Counted from the first letter of the stretch, positions 51,415 to 61,581 are shown. The stretch: DNA of 64,000 nucleotides from Peptococcaceae bacterium CEB3 (GCA_001029295.1 LDXJ01000056.1:1-64000); one strand, 5' to 3'. Made by a program: numbers and translations. The notes: generated by a model not told the origin, from the letters alone.

Positions 51415-53466
51415 GTGATTTTTATTTTAGACAACTTTGATTCCTTCACCTATAATCTCTACCAGTATTTTGGCCAAATCGGCGAGGAAGTCACCGTCCG
51501 CCGGCGGGATATTTGTACTTTGAGTGAAATCGAGGAATTGCGCCCCGACCTGATCGTCCTGTCTCCCGGACCCTGTACCCCGAATGAAGCACAACTTTCC
51601 CTGGAAGTGATTCGCACCTTTCAGGGCCGCATTCCCATTTTGGGAGTCTGCTTAGGCCATCAGGCAATCGGACAAGCCTTGGGTGGACACGTGATCCGTG
51701 CTCACTTTCCGGTCCATGGCAAAACCTCGCTCATCCATCACGATGGGCTCGGTGTTTTCAAGGGACTTCCCAACCCACTGCAAGTGACTCGCTACCACTC
51801 TCTGGTTTTGCAACGTTCTACCCTTCCCGACATTTTACAGGTCACGGCCGAAACGGAGGACGGGGAAATCATGGCCGTCCGCCATCGCACTCTCCCTCTC
51901 GAAGGCGTACAATTTCATCCGGAGGCCATTCTGACGGAAGCCGGTCATAAGTTACTGCAAAACGCCGTCTCGGATGCCCGCGCTTGGCAGAGAAAGGCAG
52001 GGCCGGCGGACCGCCAAACAGTGTGGCAAGTAAGGCCTTTTGCCTCCGATCTCCCGCCTCACCGGCTGCTCGACGCTTTCCGGGACGCCCCTTTGCCCTT
52101 TTTCTTGGACAGCGGCGAAGATTATCCCGGCTTGGGCCCTTATTCTTTTCTCGGGGCTTTTCCTTTCCTTCAAGTAACCGCCCATAGGGACGAGGTGGAA
52201 ATCTGCCGGCCCGAATCGGGGGAACGCTTCCTCTCTCTGCCGCCGTCCAAAGACGCTCTTGAGGTTCTTGACCGGTTTCATGCCATCCTGCGCGTGCCGG
52301 ATCAGGCGCCTTTTCCTTTTGCCGGCGGGGCCGTCGGTTTCTTCAGCTATGACTTAAAAGATGCTTTGGAGGACCTGGCGCAAAAAGCTGTCGACGATCT
52401 CGGACTTCCTCTTTGGAGCTTTGCTTGGTACGACGGAATCCTGGTCTACGCCCATCATCAAAACCGTTATTTTTTGGCGGCCTGCGGCATGCAAGAAGAC
52501 GGAAAATGTTCGCGGGCTTTGGCCACTTCCCGGCTGGACCGCTTAACGAGCCTTTTAGAAAGCTTCCGGCCCGGCCGGGAGGACGATACTCCGCCTGATA
52601 TCCCCACGGCGGCCCCCGCCGCTGCCCGCACGGTTGCCGCTGGGGTTAGCAAGGCGGATTATTTGGCTGACTTAGAAAAGGTGATCGACTACATATTTGC
52701 GGGCGACATCTACCAAGCTAACTTAAGTCAGAGGTTTTCCTTGCCTTTTGACGGAGACCCCTGGGCCTTATACCACAAACTCCACCGGGGGAACCCCTCC
52801 CCTTTTGCCGCTTTTCTGCCCTATGACGCTTTTCAAATCCTCTCCAGCTCGCCGGAGCGTTTCATCAGCATCGATCCGGGCGGTGAAATAGAGACACGCC
52901 CGATTAAGGGCACCCGGCCGCGCGGGACATCCCCTTCACAAGACAAAGACCTGGCGGACGAACTCTTTCACAGTGCCAAAGACAGAGCGGAACTCACCAT
53001 GATCATCGATTTAGAACGCAACGATCTCGGCCGCGTCTGTGAATTTGGCAGCGTCCATGTTCCGGACTTGATTCGCTTGGAGAAGTATCCCACCGTTTGG
53101 CACTTGGTTTCTACCGTCAAAGGGCGGTTGCGGGAAAACCTTTCCCCAGCCGACATCATCCGGGCAATATTCCCCGGCGGCTCTATTACCGGGGCCCCAA
53201 AAATTCGCGCCATGGAGATCATTGAGGAACTGGAGCCCTTTAAGCGCGGTATCTACACCGGGAGCATCGGCTATCTAGGCTTTGACGGCTCCTGGGATCT
53301 GAACATCGCCATTCGGACCATTGTTTTAAGCGGCCGGACGGCCTATCTCCAGGCCGGCGGAGGGATTGTCGCCGACTCCGTTCCCGCCGCCGAATATGAG
53401 GAAACCCTTGATAAAGCCGCGGCTCTTTTCCGAGCTTTGGGCGGGCAATTGAAGGCTGAAGAATGA
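51415..53466 (+). CDS. pabAB: Aminodeoxychorismate synthase, PabA-PabB fusion
   Basis: A 683-residue fusion for folate synthesis. Residues 1-190 are the glutamine amidotransferase ([11 protein letters not shown], the catalytic Cys in [11 protein letters not shown], the His-Glu in VQFHPEAIL). After a linker comes Pab[42 protein letters not shown] and [24 protein letters not shown] points to aminodeoxychorismate synthase rather than anthranilate synthase, and pabC follows. GTG 51415 is chosen: AGGAAGG is upstream and the protein then starts [14 protein letters not shown]. Confidence 0.94.
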   Translation: MIFILDNFDSFTYNLYQYFGQIGEEVTVRRRDICTLSEIEELRPDLIVLSPGPCTPNEAQLSLEVIRTFQGRIPILGVCLGHQAIGQALGGHVIRAHFPVHGKTSLIHHDGLGVFKGLPNPLQVTRYHSLVLQRSTLPDILQVTAETEDGEIMAVRHRTLPLEGVQFHPEAILTEAGHKLLQNAVSDARAWQRKAGPADRQTVWQVRPFASDLPPHRLLDAFRDAPLPFFLDSGEDYPGLGPYSFLGAFPFLQVTAHRDEVEICRPESGERFLSLPPSKDALEVLDRFHAILRVPDQAPFPFAGGAVGFFSYDLKDALEDLAQKAVDDLGLPLWSFAWYDGILVYAHHQNRYFLAACGMQEDGKCSRALATSRLDRLTSLLESFRPGREDDTPPDIPTAAPAAARTVAAGVSKADYLADLEKVIDYIFAGDIYQANLSQRFSLPFDGDPWALYHKLHRGNPSPFAAFLPYDAFQILSSSPERFISIDPGGEIETRPIKGTRPRGTSPSQDKDLADELFHSAKDRAELTMIIDLERNDLGRVCEFGSVHVPDLIRLEKYPTVWHLVSTVKGRLRENLSPADIIRAIFPGGSITGAPKIRAMEIIEELEPFKRGIYTGSIGYLGFDGSWDLNIAIRTIVLSGRTAYLQAGGGIVADSVPAAEYEETLDKAAALFRALGGQLKAEE

Positions 53467-53507
53467 TAAACAGCCCGCATGCGGGGCTGTCGAAAGGAAA
53501 ATCTCAC

Positions 53508-54377
53508 ATGACCGAACTCCCTGCCCACCCGCGGCTTTATCCCGAACCGGCGGTTGCAAGTGAAGACCGTTTGACACTTTTTGGTTATGGCTTGTTTGAG
53601 ACGATTCTGGTCACCGGCCGGGGACCCTGTTTTCTGGCTAAGCACTATGAGCGAATGAAAAGGGGAGGCGAACTTCTCTCCTTGGAAATACCCAGCCTGC
53701 CTGTTTGGTCAGATTTCATCATCAACTATCTGTCCCGGGCCGCCGTGCCCCCGGCACCCTTCGCCCTGCGCGTAACCCTGAGCGGGGGAGCCCCGGCGCA
53801 AGCCCTTCCCCCATCCTTTTTGCTGCACTCACGCCTGATCGGGTACACGCCGAAGCAATATGAGGACGGTTTGGCCTTAACCTTGCTGTCCACCCAGCGC
53901 AATGAGTCTTCACCTCTATGCCGCATCAAATCCACCAACTATCTGGAAAACCTCCTCGCCAAACAAGAAGCTGTCAAACGCGGTTTTGGAGAAGGGCTCT
54001 GGTGCAACAGCCGCGGGGAATTGGCGGAGGGAACCCTCAGCAACCTTTTCTTCGTCCGGGAGGGACAGCTCTGCACACCGTCTCCGGCCTGCGGTTGCCT
54101 GCCCGGCACCCGGCGCGCCCTGGTCTTGGAATTGGCGGAAGCGCTCGGCCTCAGGTGGCAGGAAGGGGCTTATCATTTGGACGACCTGAAACAGGCATCC
54201 GAGGTCTTCTTGACCAATTCCCTGCTGGGGATCATGCCCGTCAGCCGTTTGGATGAACACAGATTCCGGGTAACCCCGGGAAGCGTCAGCCGACGCTTGG
54301 CCCTCGCTCTGGAACAGCGCGTTCAAGCGGAGCCTGCCTTGAATTTGGTTCGGCCAAGGTCAGATGGGCCAAGGTAG
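53508..54377 (+). CDS. pabC: Aminodeoxychorismate lyase (class IV aminotransferase fold)
   Basis: A 289-residue PLP enzyme releasing p-aminobenzoate and pyruvate. It has LFGYGLFETILV, the PLP Lys in CRIKSTNYLENLLAK and the cofactor loop GELAEGTLSNLFFV. ATG 53508 has AAAGGA upstream; an ATG at 53463 overlapping the pabAB stop is possible. A small hairpin (CAGCCC/GGGCTG, 53471-53489) lies between the two candidate starts and may tune translation. Confidence 0.92.
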   Translation: MTELPAHPRLYPEPAVASEDRLTLFGYGLFETILVTGRGPCFLAKHYERMKRGGELLSLEIPSLPVWSDFIINYLSRAAVPPAPFALRVTLSGGAPAQALPPSFLLHSRLIGYTPKQYEDGLALTLLSTQRNESSPLCRIKSTNYLENLLAKQEAVKRGFGEGLWCNSRGELAEGTLSNLFFVREGQLCTPSPACGCLPGTRRALVLELAEALGLRWQEGAYHLDDLKQASEVFLTNSLLGIMPVSRLDEHRFRVTPGSVSRRLALALEQRVQAEPALNLVRPRSDGPR

Positions 54378-54407
54378 AACTGCCGAATCCGGGGGTTCAC
54401 ACGGCCG

Positions 54408-54671
54408 TCAGTATTTCTCTTCGATCACCTCAAAGACCTGCGGGGTTGACTGCCTGTAGGCCGCATTGTCCCCCACCGTACCCCGCCAGGCCTCAAATGC
54501 GGCTCTGTCTTCCCATTTGGACATGACCATAATGTCGGAGGAGTTCAGCTGTTGATTGACCGAAGCGAATTTAAATCCATCAATATTCTCTACGCTGGCC
54601 AACCCCCTCTTGATGTCTGCCAAGACACGGTCCTTATCCGGTCCGTCAAACGTATGGATAACTGTCAGCAT
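54408..54671 (-). CDS. Antibiotic biosynthesis monooxygenase (ABM) domain protein
   Basis: An 87-residue single-domain protein starting MLTVIHTFDGPDKDRVLADI with the ABM core IMVMSKWEDRAAFEAWRG. The fold covers quinone monooxygenases and heme-degrading enzymes, but many members have no known substrate. ATG 54671 has GGGGTG six bases upstream. It stands alone on the minus strand. Confidence 0.85.
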   Translation of the reverse strand: MLTVIHTFDGPDKDRVLADIKRGLASVENIDGFKFASVNQQLNSSDIMVMSKWEDRAAFEAWRGTVGDNAAYRQSTPQVFEVIEEKY

Positions 54672-55035
54672 CCTCATCACCCCATTCATCCTAATTCCGC
54701 CAAGCGGCTCCCAAACCCTGTGACACCTTTGCCCATTGGGCCACGGTGCGCGCTTAGTTTGTCCCGAGCCTTCCTCCGCCATACCATCCCGGTCAACCCG
54801 ACCCGCCGCGACTCAAAGACGGAGCGCCTTGTGACCGCGGCCAATCAGGCCCAAGTTCTTGCGCCAGGCAGTGACCTTCGCCGGCTCAGGGGCATAAGAT
54901 AAGGCACAGGTTTTTGTACGCCAGAAAAAACTCATGCGCTGAAGCACATTCCTGTCGTTTTTTTCGCCGCCAAATGCTATACTTGAGTTGTTGGCTAAAG
55001 CTCATGAGAGGAGCTGGCATGAAGGGGGAAAGTAA
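54672..55035. other. Gap without a clear gene
   Basis: A GC-rich stretch (54672-54900) with several short inverted repeats, such as GGCC-AATCA-GGCC near 54840, gives way to an AT-richer part. TATACT at 54978-54983 may be the -10 box for the gene at 55036. No protein or known RNA is recognised. Confidence 0.35.
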
Positions 55036-55350
55036 ATGAAGCTGGTTTACAATCGAACCGATTTTCCGTCCGGCCGCTCGCATATTTTGATTCGGGATAC
55101 GGAAGCTCCCAGTCCGGAGCTTGTACATTTCATGCTTGTTTTGAGCAACAGAGGCACTTTATGGGTCGATGTCTTTTGGCCCTATGATGAAGAGGCGGAA
55201 CGCTTCACGCGGAGAATCTCGGAGCAGCAGTTTTGGCAGCTGTTCCGTGAATGGCGCCTCAAAGGAATTGTCTTAGGGGATAATGGGCGGGTTGCCGAAA
55301 TGCTGGCCCGCAAAAGGTTAGCCGTACCAAAACAGGAAAAAGACGCTTAG
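55036..55350 (+). CDS. Hypothetical protein
   Basis: A 104-residue soluble protein, MKLVYNRTDFPSGRSHILIR, with an aromatic, acidic middle (LWVDVFWPYDEEAERF) and a basic C-terminus. I do not recognise a family. AAGGGGGAAAG precedes the ATG, and a good terminator follows at 55389-55414, so it is a likely single-gene unit. Confidence 0.72.
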   Translation: MKLVYNRTDFPSGRSHILIRDTEAPSPELVHFMLVLSNRGTLWVDVFWPYDEEAERFTRRISEQQFWQLFREWRLKGIVLGDNGRVAEMLARKRLAVPKQEKDA

Positions 55351-55388
55351 GAATGGTGAAAGTCAAATCAGAATCTTCGTCCATTAGC

Positions 55389-55414
55389 AAAGCGGCTGAA
55401 AGGCCGCTTTTTTT
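55389..55414 (+). terminator. Intrinsic terminator
   Basis: AAAGCGGC and GCCGCTTT form a stem around TGAAAG, followed by a seven-T run, 39 bases after the stop at 55350. Confidence 0.9.
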
Positions 55415-55542
55415 CCTGTCAGGCCTCCTTGTCTCAGACCCCCATGACGCCAAACTCGCCGTCAAGGTACCAAATACCCATGCCCCTCATTCCGGCCTCG
55501 CAAAACCCCACGGCTTCATCCAGCTTTATCCGTGGGAGGATG

Positions 55543-56079
55543 TCACTGTAACAGATCCTCTTTCAGTCTTTGCAACTGGCGCAGATGGTGCTCTTCGTCC
55601 GCAAAAACAGCGTCCATCATTTCCTGTTCTGACGCCGACAAATAACGCCGCGTCATCTCTTGCGCCCGGGTCAACCCTTCACTTTCTTCTCCGTAGAGCT
55701 CGTCTAACATCTCGAGCGGACGGTTTTCTCTCATGTTTTTAAGTTTTGTTTGCCAGACGGAAACCTTTCCCCGCCAGCCGCTGCCCTCTTCAACATGCCC
55801 TCCGTTCGTTTGGATGAAATAGGCAATCCGCTGCGCATGGCCTTTATGATCCGTCAAGATCGCCACCAAATGATTGCGCAACGGGCTGGCCGGCAGGGCA
55901 TCGATATAGGCCTGGTACTGCTCGATAGCCAGATGTTCCCCGGTGAGAATGTCATTGAGCACTTCAAAAGATGTCTCCATAGATGTTTCCACGCAGTCTG
56001 CCCCCCCAAAAGCGGTTTCCTTTCTTCCAGTTTGCCTGGCAAAGAGTCCGGCTATGCATCGGCTGTCGGTTCTCGGCAT
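55543..56079 (-). CDS. Ferritin-like (four-helix) protein
   Basis: A protein whose core begins METSFEVLNDILTGEHLAIE and continues with RNHLVAILTDHKGHAQRIAY and ADEEHHLRQLQRLKEDL; Glu and ExxH pairs on the helices could bind two iron atoms, as in rubrerythrin/DUF2383-type proteins. ATG 56079 is chosen for its AAGGAAG site and its 49-bp gap from the upstream gene, giving 178 residues. ATG 55980, right at the domain edge, is the alternative. It is the last gene of the operon starting with the molybdopterin oxidoreductase. Confidence 0.75.
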   Translation of the reverse strand: MPRTDSRCIAGLFARQTGRKETAFGGADCVETSMETSFEVLNDILTGEHLAIEQYQAYIDALPASPLRNHLVAILTDHKGHAQRIAYFIQTNGGHVEEGSGWRGKVSVWQTKLKNMRENRPLEMLDELYGEESEGLTRAQEMTRRYLSASEQEMMDAVFADEEHHLRQLQRLKEDLLQ

Positions 56080-56128
56080 TTTTTCTTCCTTACCAGCATC
56101 GCTCCTTTCTTTGCAGCGTGGCACTCTG

Positions 56129-56971
56129 TTAGCGTTTGTTCTGCCTAAGGCCTTTCCTCGCTGGGGTCCCCTTTTCCGCCTCAAGCTGTTTCTGCAAAGT
56201 ACGGAGCGCTTTCGCCGCGGCAGGGTCGAGCCGGCGGCCGATATTAGCCGCTTCCTGATCTCCTGCCGAGGCCCGGACCCCGCCCGCCTGTTTGACCTTC
56301 CCGGGGCGGGCCTGGAACAGATGTATCCCTTGCGAGCGCGGTCGTTTGGCTTGTCCCCGGGAGCGGCCACAACTCCGGCCCGAACCGGGCTTCTTCGGCG
56401 GCTCGGTTCTTGACACGGACAGGCTTTCTTTCCGGCCGAAACTGCGCCCATGATCGACATTTCCTCTTACCTCGAGGTTCGCCTCAAACTCCGCGTTGGC
56501 CTTTGACTCCGAACTTGCTTTTGACCCCGAATTCACCTTTGTCCCCAAATCCGCCTTGGACCCCGAATTTGCCTTTGACTCGAGCCCTGCCTTCGACTCG
56601 GACTTTGCCTTCGTATCCGGATTTCGTTCTCCTTCGTTATTGCGTCCTTCGCGGGACACGTCCGACGGATCGCACCCGGACTTTTTGGCTGACTCCAGGC
56701 CCCAGCGTTTTTCGACCCAGTCCCGAACCCAAGCGGGGTTTTTAGTAACGACAAAAGCCTCCTGAATCGAGCCGTTACTTTTCAGGAGCAATTTGCAACC
56801 CGTTTGCGTCTGGTATTTATAAACGATCCCCCGCTCGGGTGAACGGCTGATTTCAATCACCCCGGGAATGATATCGCTCACTTCCGGGTATCGACTCAAC
56901 TCCTCCAGCCAAGCCAGAGCATCCTGGATGATCCCGTGTTCGCGTTTGACCTTATTTTTTCGGTATTTCAT
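56129..56971 (-). CDS. DUF2103 protein with Lys/Ser-rich repeats
   Basis: A 280-residue protein. The first 100 residues (KYRKNKVKREHGIIQDALAW, IIPGVIEISRSPERG) match DUF2103, small proteins thought to bind metal or nucleic acid. Then about nine degenerate six-residue units of the type SKANSG or SKADLG follow (near residues 118-175), and a very basic Gly/Arg/Lys-rich tail. The repeats and basic tail suggest nucleic-acid binding. ATG 56971 lies four bases after the phosphoesterase stop. Confidence 0.75.
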   Translation of the reverse strand: MKYRKNKVKREHGIIQDALAWLEELSRYPEVSDIIPGVIEISRSPERGIVYKYQTQTGCKLLLKSNGSIQEAFVVTKNPAWVRDWVEKRWGLESAKKSGCDPSDVSREGRNNEGERNPDTKAKSESKAGLESKANSGSKADLGTKVNSGSKASSESKANAEFEANLEVRGNVDHGRSFGRKESLSVSRTEPPKKPGSGRSCGRSRGQAKRPRSQGIHLFQARPGKVKQAGGVRASAGDQEAANIGRRLDPAAAKALRTLQKQLEAEKGTPARKGLRQNKR

Positions 56972-56975
56972 AGAC

Positions 56976-57491
56976 TTACCCGCCGACAACAGCCTGACCG
57001 TCTTCTCCGAAAAAGACATGCCGGGCCCGGATCTCGCTTTGGTTCACCTCAATCACTCCCAGGGAATAATAAGGCTCCCGCCTTTTTTGCGTGGGTGAGC
57101 CCGGGTTAAAGAGCAGGACCCCATTTTCCCATTCCAGGCAGGGACTGTGACTGTGCCCGAACACTATCGCCTGAACCCTGTCCCGGGCAAAAGTCTGATA
57201 GACCCTTTCCTGAATCGATCGTCCCCGGCCCCGGTAACCATGGGTTAGACCCAGCCTTACCCCGGCGCAATCCACCGTTTCGCGTTCCGGCAAGTGCTGC
57301 AACTCCCACGCGTCACAGTTACCCTTCACCGCAATCACCGGAGCCAGGCAATTGAGGTCGGCCAGAACCTCCGGAACTACACTGTCTCCGGCGTGAAGGA
57401 TCAGATCAACCCCGGCCAAGGAGTCCCAGACGATTTGGGGAAGGAACTGCCCGGCCTGAAGATGCGTATCTGACAAAACCCCTACTTTCAT
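56976..57491 (-). CDS. Metallophosphoesterase (YfcE/MJ0936 type)
   Basis: A 171-residue phosphodiesterase with the full metal motif set: VGVLSDTH, LILHAGDSV, VKGNCD, LTHGYRG and VFGHSHSP. Relatives cleave cyclic or bis-nitrophenyl phosphodiesters in vitro; the cell substrate is unclear. ATG 57491 overlaps the preceding stop by four bases and has GGAGGTGG upstream. Confidence 0.93.
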   Translation of the reverse strand: MKVGVLSDTHLQAGQFLPQIVWDSLAGVDLILHAGDSVVPEVLADLNCLAPVIAVKGNCDAWELQHLPERETVDCAGVRLGLTHGYRGRGRSIQERVYQTFARDRVQAIVFGHSHSPCLEWENGVLLFNPGSPTQKRREPYYSLGVIEVNQSEIRARHVFFGEDGQAVVGG

Positions 57492-59518
57492 CTTTTTTCC
57501 ACCTCCACTAACGTAGAAAAAAAGACGGCCCCACCGGCCAGGTCTGCCTCCCGCGCGGGTGTCAGGGCGTTGATTCCCCGCTCTCCCGGATAAGCCCGCC
57601 CGGGCCAAACCCCGCTGGCCACTACGACTCCGGGCAAAACAGAATCCAGCACCTTGGCCTTCAGTGAGCATTCTCCCCTGTCATTGAAAACTTTGACCGG
57701 ATCCCCTTCGAGAATACCCCGCGCGGCCGCGTCCCGCGGGTGGATCTCCAAACGGGGCTCCCCGGCTCCTTCCGTCAGGGCCTCAATTTCGGTAAAAGTG
57801 GAATTCAGGAAATGATGATTGGGCGGACTGATCAAGGTCAAGGGGCAGCTTCCTACCGTTTCAGGGCCTTCCAGCAGAGGGCGGTGAACCGGTAGTGGCG
57901 GCAGCCCGAGTTCCACCGCTTTTTCACTTCGCAATTCCGCCCGGCTGGAAGGCGTGGCAAAGCCGCCTTCGCCAAAGGGCAAAACAGGTATTTTGAGCGC
58001 CACCTGACGTTCCTGCCGTATCCGTTCCAAGGTAATGCCCTGTTCCCGCCAGTAAGGAAGACTCAGGGCCTGCCTGGCCATCTCCTCGCCGGAGTCCTGA
58101 AAGCAGGGATCCGTAAAGCCCATGGCCCCGGCCAAGCGGCGAAAAACTTCAATATTGGGCAGGCTCTCTCCCTGGGCCGGGATGACCGGCTCCGCCCACT
58201 GTATGACTGTATGCCAATAACTTACATACAAATCTTGATGTTCAAGACTGGTGGTGGCAGGCAGGACAATATCCGCCCAGCGAGCCGTATCAGTCCACAC
58301 CTGCTCATGAACCACGGTGAACAGGTCCTCCCGGGCCAAGCCCTGTCTGACCCGGTTCTGGTCCGGCACCACTGCCGCCGGATTGGAATTGTAGATATAG
58401 AGAGAGCGGATGGGCGGTTCGAGCTCAGTTAATACCTCCCCCAATTGAATCATATTCACGGAGCGGGGCTGCCCCGACCGCAAATCAGGCCTTTCCAAGG
58501 CTTGGCGATCGAGCGGAAAATAAGCGGAGTTACTCTTTAAAACACCGCCGCCCACGTCCTGCCAAGCACCGGTGAGTGTCGGCAAGAGCGCTATGGCCCA
58601 GGTATTCATCCCCCCGTTGTCATGGTGTTGCAGTCCATTGCCAAGTCGAATGAAGCTGGGGCGGTTCTCCGCGTAATCGTGGGCCAGCTTGACAACCTGA
58701 CCGGGTCTCAGCCCCGTCAGGCCAGCCACACGCTGCGGTGAATATTGGCCGGCCTGAGTCTTGAATTCATCCAAGCCACAAGTGTTCCGCCCAGCCCAGG
58801 ACAGGTCGGCCAGCCCGTCCCGCAAAATGACATGGGCGAGACCCAGTGCCAGGGCTCCATCGGAACCCGGCAGAATATGATAGAAGTCGTCCGCCCAATC
58901 CGCCGTTTTATTCCGGTGCACGTCAACGGCTATGATCCGGGCCCCCTGCTTGCGTGCCCGGTCGGCCAGCAGCGCTTGATGAAGATTGGTCTCCAGGGCG
59001 TTAATTCCCCAGAAGATCATGACCCTGGCCTTAACGCTGGCCAAAGGGTCGACCCCGCGCATCTCTCCGTACACCAGTTTATAGCCTTCGCTCCCGGCCA
59101 CGGAACAAATGGTGCGCCGTAATTGGGTCGCACCCAACCGATTGAAAAAACGCCGATCCATACCCGCGTTGCTAATAATCCCCTCCGTGCCGGCATAAGA
59201 AAAAGGCAAGATGCACTGCGCGCCGGATTCCGCCACGAGAGCCCGCCAGCGCGCGGCAATTTCCGCCAAGGCCTCTTCCCAGCCTACCCGTTCGAAGCGG
59301 CCACTCCCTTTGGGGCCGCTGCGCCGCCGAGGATAGAGCACCCGGTCCTTACCGTAAAGGCGCTCGGGATAATGCCGCGCTTTGGCGCAAATGACCCCCT
59401 GCGTAACCGGGTGAGTCGGATCCCCCTTGACCCGAACCACCTTGCCCCCTTCTAACTCTACTTGCCAGGCGCAGGTATCCGGGCAGTCATGGGGGCAGAC
59501 AGAGTAGCGTATTTCCAA
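57488..59518 (-). CDS. Molybdopterin-dependent oxidoreductase
   Basis: A 676-residue enzyme of the DMSO-reductase superfamily. The N-terminal [4Fe-4S] site is C8, C12, C16 and C44 (SVCPHDCPDTC and VICAKA). The likely Mo ligand is C138 or S139 in RRTICSVAGSEG. Cofactor stretches IIAVDVHRNKTADWADDF and VLPATTSLEHQDLY follow, and a C-terminal cap domain (RLEIHPRDAAARGILEGDPV). No Tat signal is seen and no Fe-S or membrane partner follows, so it is probably a soluble cytoplasmic enzyme of unknown substrate. TTG 59518 has GAAGGGG seven bases upstream. Confidence 0.9.
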   Translation of the reverse strand: MEIRYSVCPHDCPDTCAWQVELEGGKVVRVKGDPTHPVTQGVICAKARHYPERLYGKDRVLYPRRRSGPKGSGRFERVGWEEALAEIAARWRALVAESGAQCILPFSYAGTEGIISNAGMDRRFFNRLGATQLRRTICSVAGSEGYKLVYGEMRGVDPLASVKARVMIFWGINALETNLHQALLADRARKQGARIIAVDVHRNKTADWADDFYHILPGSDGALALGLAHVILRDGLADLSWAGRNTCGLDEFKTQAGQYSPQRVAGLTGLRPGQVVKLAHDYAENRPSFIRLGNGLQHHDNGGMNTWAIALLPTLTGAWQDVGGGVLKSNSAYFPLDRQALERPDLRSGQPRSVNMIQLGEVLTELEPPIRSLYIYNSNPAAVVPDQNRVRQGLAREDLFTVVHEQVWTDTARWADIVLPATTSLEHQDLYVSYWHTVIQWAEPVIPAQGESLPNIEVFRRLAGAMGFTDPCFQDSGEEMARQALSLPYWREQGITLERIRQERQVALKIPVLPFGEGGFATPSSRAELRSEKAVELGLPPLPVHRPLLEGPETVGSCPLTLISPPNHHFLNSTFTEIEALTEGAGEPRLEIHPRDAAARGILEGDPVKVFNDRGECSLKAKVLDSVLPGVVVASGVWPGRAYPGERGINALTPAREADLAGGAVFFSTLVEVEKR

Positions 59519-59776
59519 CGGTCTTCCCCTTCTCTCGCGTCAAATTTCAGGCACCTTTTTCCCCGATCGTACTGGAAACCCAGCCTTTAGAATATCCGAA
59601 CGTGCACATACCGAAAGCCCGCGGGTTCCGGACGCTGCGGTAAAACGAAGCCGGCGGAGTCAAAGCGGAACTGGACGGGCTAGGTCATGCCCTAAAAACC
59701 CAGCCAGGATTTCGGGCATGCGATGGAGAGGCGGGTAACACCATGGCGCCCAGACCCGAACTGAGCTCGGCCCGGC

Positions 59777-60865
59777 CTAATGGCGCTTGATGACATGGTA
59801 ATAGGTGTCCCGTTCCACCGCTTTCAATCCGGCTCCCCGAATCAAGCGCACCAATTCTTGTTCCGTCTGCATCTGGGGACTGGCGGCTCCTGCCATATGG
59901 TAAATCTTTTCTTCCCGAACCACGCCGTCCAGATCGTTGGCTCCGAATGACAAGGCCATTTGGGCCACCTGGGGGCTGGAAGAAACCCAATAAGCCTTGA
60001 TATATTGGAAATTGTCCAGGAGCAGACGGGCCACGGCAATAACCTGCAAGGTCCTCAAGGCACTGGCCATAGGCAGTTCCTCAAACTTCGTATGCTGGGG
60101 ATGAAAAGCTGTGGGAATCAAGGCGTAGAACCCCCCCGTTTCATCTTGCAGCCGGCGCAAAGCCAGAAGATGATCCACCAGTTCTTCGTCTGTTTCAATA
60201 ATGCCGTAGAGCAAATTGGCATTCGAGGGTATTCCCATTTTATGGGCAGCCCGGTGAATTTCCAGCCAGCGTTCCCCGGAAAGTTTTCCCGGGCAAATGA
60301 TCTTGCGAACGCGCGGACTGAAATTCTCCGCCCCGCCTCCGGGAATAAAATTAAGACCCGCTTCCCGCAGTTCCTGCAGAATCCTCTCCACCGGCACATT
60401 TTCCAGCCAGGCAAAATAGTCGTATTCGGCAGCGGTAAAGGCCTTTAAGCTGACCTGAGGCACGCGGGCCTTAATCTCTTTCAACATCCGGACATAGTAA
60501 GAAAAAGGCAATTCGGGGTGAATTCCCCCTACAATGTGAATCTCGGTCACACCTTGAGCACCATAGGCCTCTGCCTTGTCAGCGATTTCCTCGATACTCA
60601 TCGTATACGAACCTTTTTCCCCCAGGTCTTTGCCAAAAGCACAAAAGCCGCATCTAACTTTACAGACATTACTATAGTTGATATGGGCATTATTGTTAAA
60701 ATAAACCGCATCCCCGCAAGCTTGGCGGCGACGCTCATTAGCCAAGTAACCTAAGCCCAAATAATTCTTACTTTCCAGCAGGGCCAAGCCGTCCTCTTGC
60801 TCCAGACGGACCCCGTTTTCCATCTTCGACAGTATTTTTTCCAACCCGGAGACGATTGAATTCAC
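59777..60865 (-). CDS. mqnE: Aminofutalosine synthase (radical SAM)
   Basis: A 362-residue radical SAM enzyme of the futalosine menaquinone pathway, joining SAM to 3-[(1-carboxyvinyl)oxy]benzoate. It has YSNVCKVRCGFCAFGKDLG with the CxxxCxxC cluster, HIVGGIHPELPFSYYV, FIPGGGAENFSPRVR and ALIPTAFHPQHTKFE, which fit MqnE better than MqnC. GTG 60865 follows AAGGAAG at an eight-base gap; the ORF extends 105 codons further without support. No other mqn gene is in the window. It implies menaquinone-based respiration. Confidence 0.9.
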   Translation of the reverse strand: MNSIVSGLEKILSKMENGVRLEQEDGLALLESKNYLGLGYLANERRRQACGDAVYFNNNAHINYSNVCKVRCGFCAFGKDLGEKGSYTMSIEEIADKAEAYGAQGVTEIHIVGGIHPELPFSYYVRMLKEIKARVPQVSLKAFTAAEYDYFAWLENVPVERILQELREAGLNFIPGGGAENFSPRVRKIICPGKLSGERWLEIHRAAHKMGIPSNANLLYGIIETDEELVDHLLALRRLQDETGGFYALIPTAFHPQHTKFEELPMASALRTLQVIAVARLLLDNFQYIKAYWVSSSPQVAQMALSFGANDLDGVVREEKIYHMAGAASPQMQTEQELVRLIRGAGLKAVERDTYYHVIKRH

Positions 60866-60974
60866 ACTTCTTACTTCCTTCCGGCTTTTTTGCTTGGCTT
60901 GATTATAACATAATTCCCGGAATGGGAGAAACACTAAGAAAATAAGGGACACCATTACGGTCTCCCTCATAAGC

Positions 60975-61349
60975 CTAATGCAGATATTTTCGCGCCCTCT
61001 GGCGTTGCTGTCTAATCGCCTTGCGGACCTCCGTGGCGACCCGCCAAGTCTCCTGCTGGTCCGGGGTAATGAGGTCCAGCTTCCCGGTCCGTTTGTCAAT
61101 GAGGATATCGACCGAAGGTTTCCGTTGACGGAGTTTTTCACCCGGACGGACGATGTCGATTCCGATTTTATTTTCGTCATATTCGGGAGGCACCATGTAG
61201 TTGAGAGCTTCCTCAGTGGCGTCCATTAGCTCGAAAACTTGGTTTTCCGGATATCCTTCACGCAAGAGGATATCCTTGACCTGTGACAAAGGGTGGTCGA
61301 GAGTGAGCAGCATCTGGGCCCGTTGAACAAGATTGTAGTCGATATCCAT
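60975..61349 (-). CDS. Hypothetical protein
   Basis: A 124-residue soluble protein, starting MDIDYNLVQRAQMLLTLDHP, with a basic C-terminus (RKAIRQQRQRARKYLH). I do not recognise the family. GAGGTGG four bases before the ATG and its position 109 bp upstream of mqnE on the same strand suggest a shared transcript. Confidence 0.72.
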   Translation of the reverse strand: MDIDYNLVQRAQMLLTLDHPLSQVKDILLREGYPENQVFELMDATEEALNYMVPPEYDENKIGIDIVRPGEKLRQRKPSVDILIDKRTGKLDLITPDQQETWRVATEVRKAIRQQRQRARKYLH

Positions 61350-61522
61350 AGCGCCACCTCTCTCAAATATTTTGCTCTGACGTTTTCATTTTCCCCGGCA
61401 AAGAGAGGTGCAATACTGATACATCTTGTCGAACTTGGGTATCCTACCCATCCCATTTTTTGACTTCTTAGCCAAATCACCGCTATCAAGTCTCTCTTAG
61501 AGCATAAAACTGTTCCGCAATG

Positions 61523-61581
61523 ATCCCGTGTGGCAACTCTGCGGCCACTTGGGACCGGCGAGGTCGCCGTTTTGTCTCCGA
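61523..61581 (+). promoter_or_regulatory. Hairpins before the YdcZ-type gene, possible attenuator
   Basis: A TCCC-GTGGC/GCCAC-GGGA hairpin is followed by CGGCG-AGGT-CGCCG and TTTTGTCT, a terminator-like element, 30 bases before the ATG at 61611. This hairpin-plus-terminator order suggests a regulated leader, but I cannot match it to a known riboswitch. It could instead simply end read-through. Confidence 0.4.
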
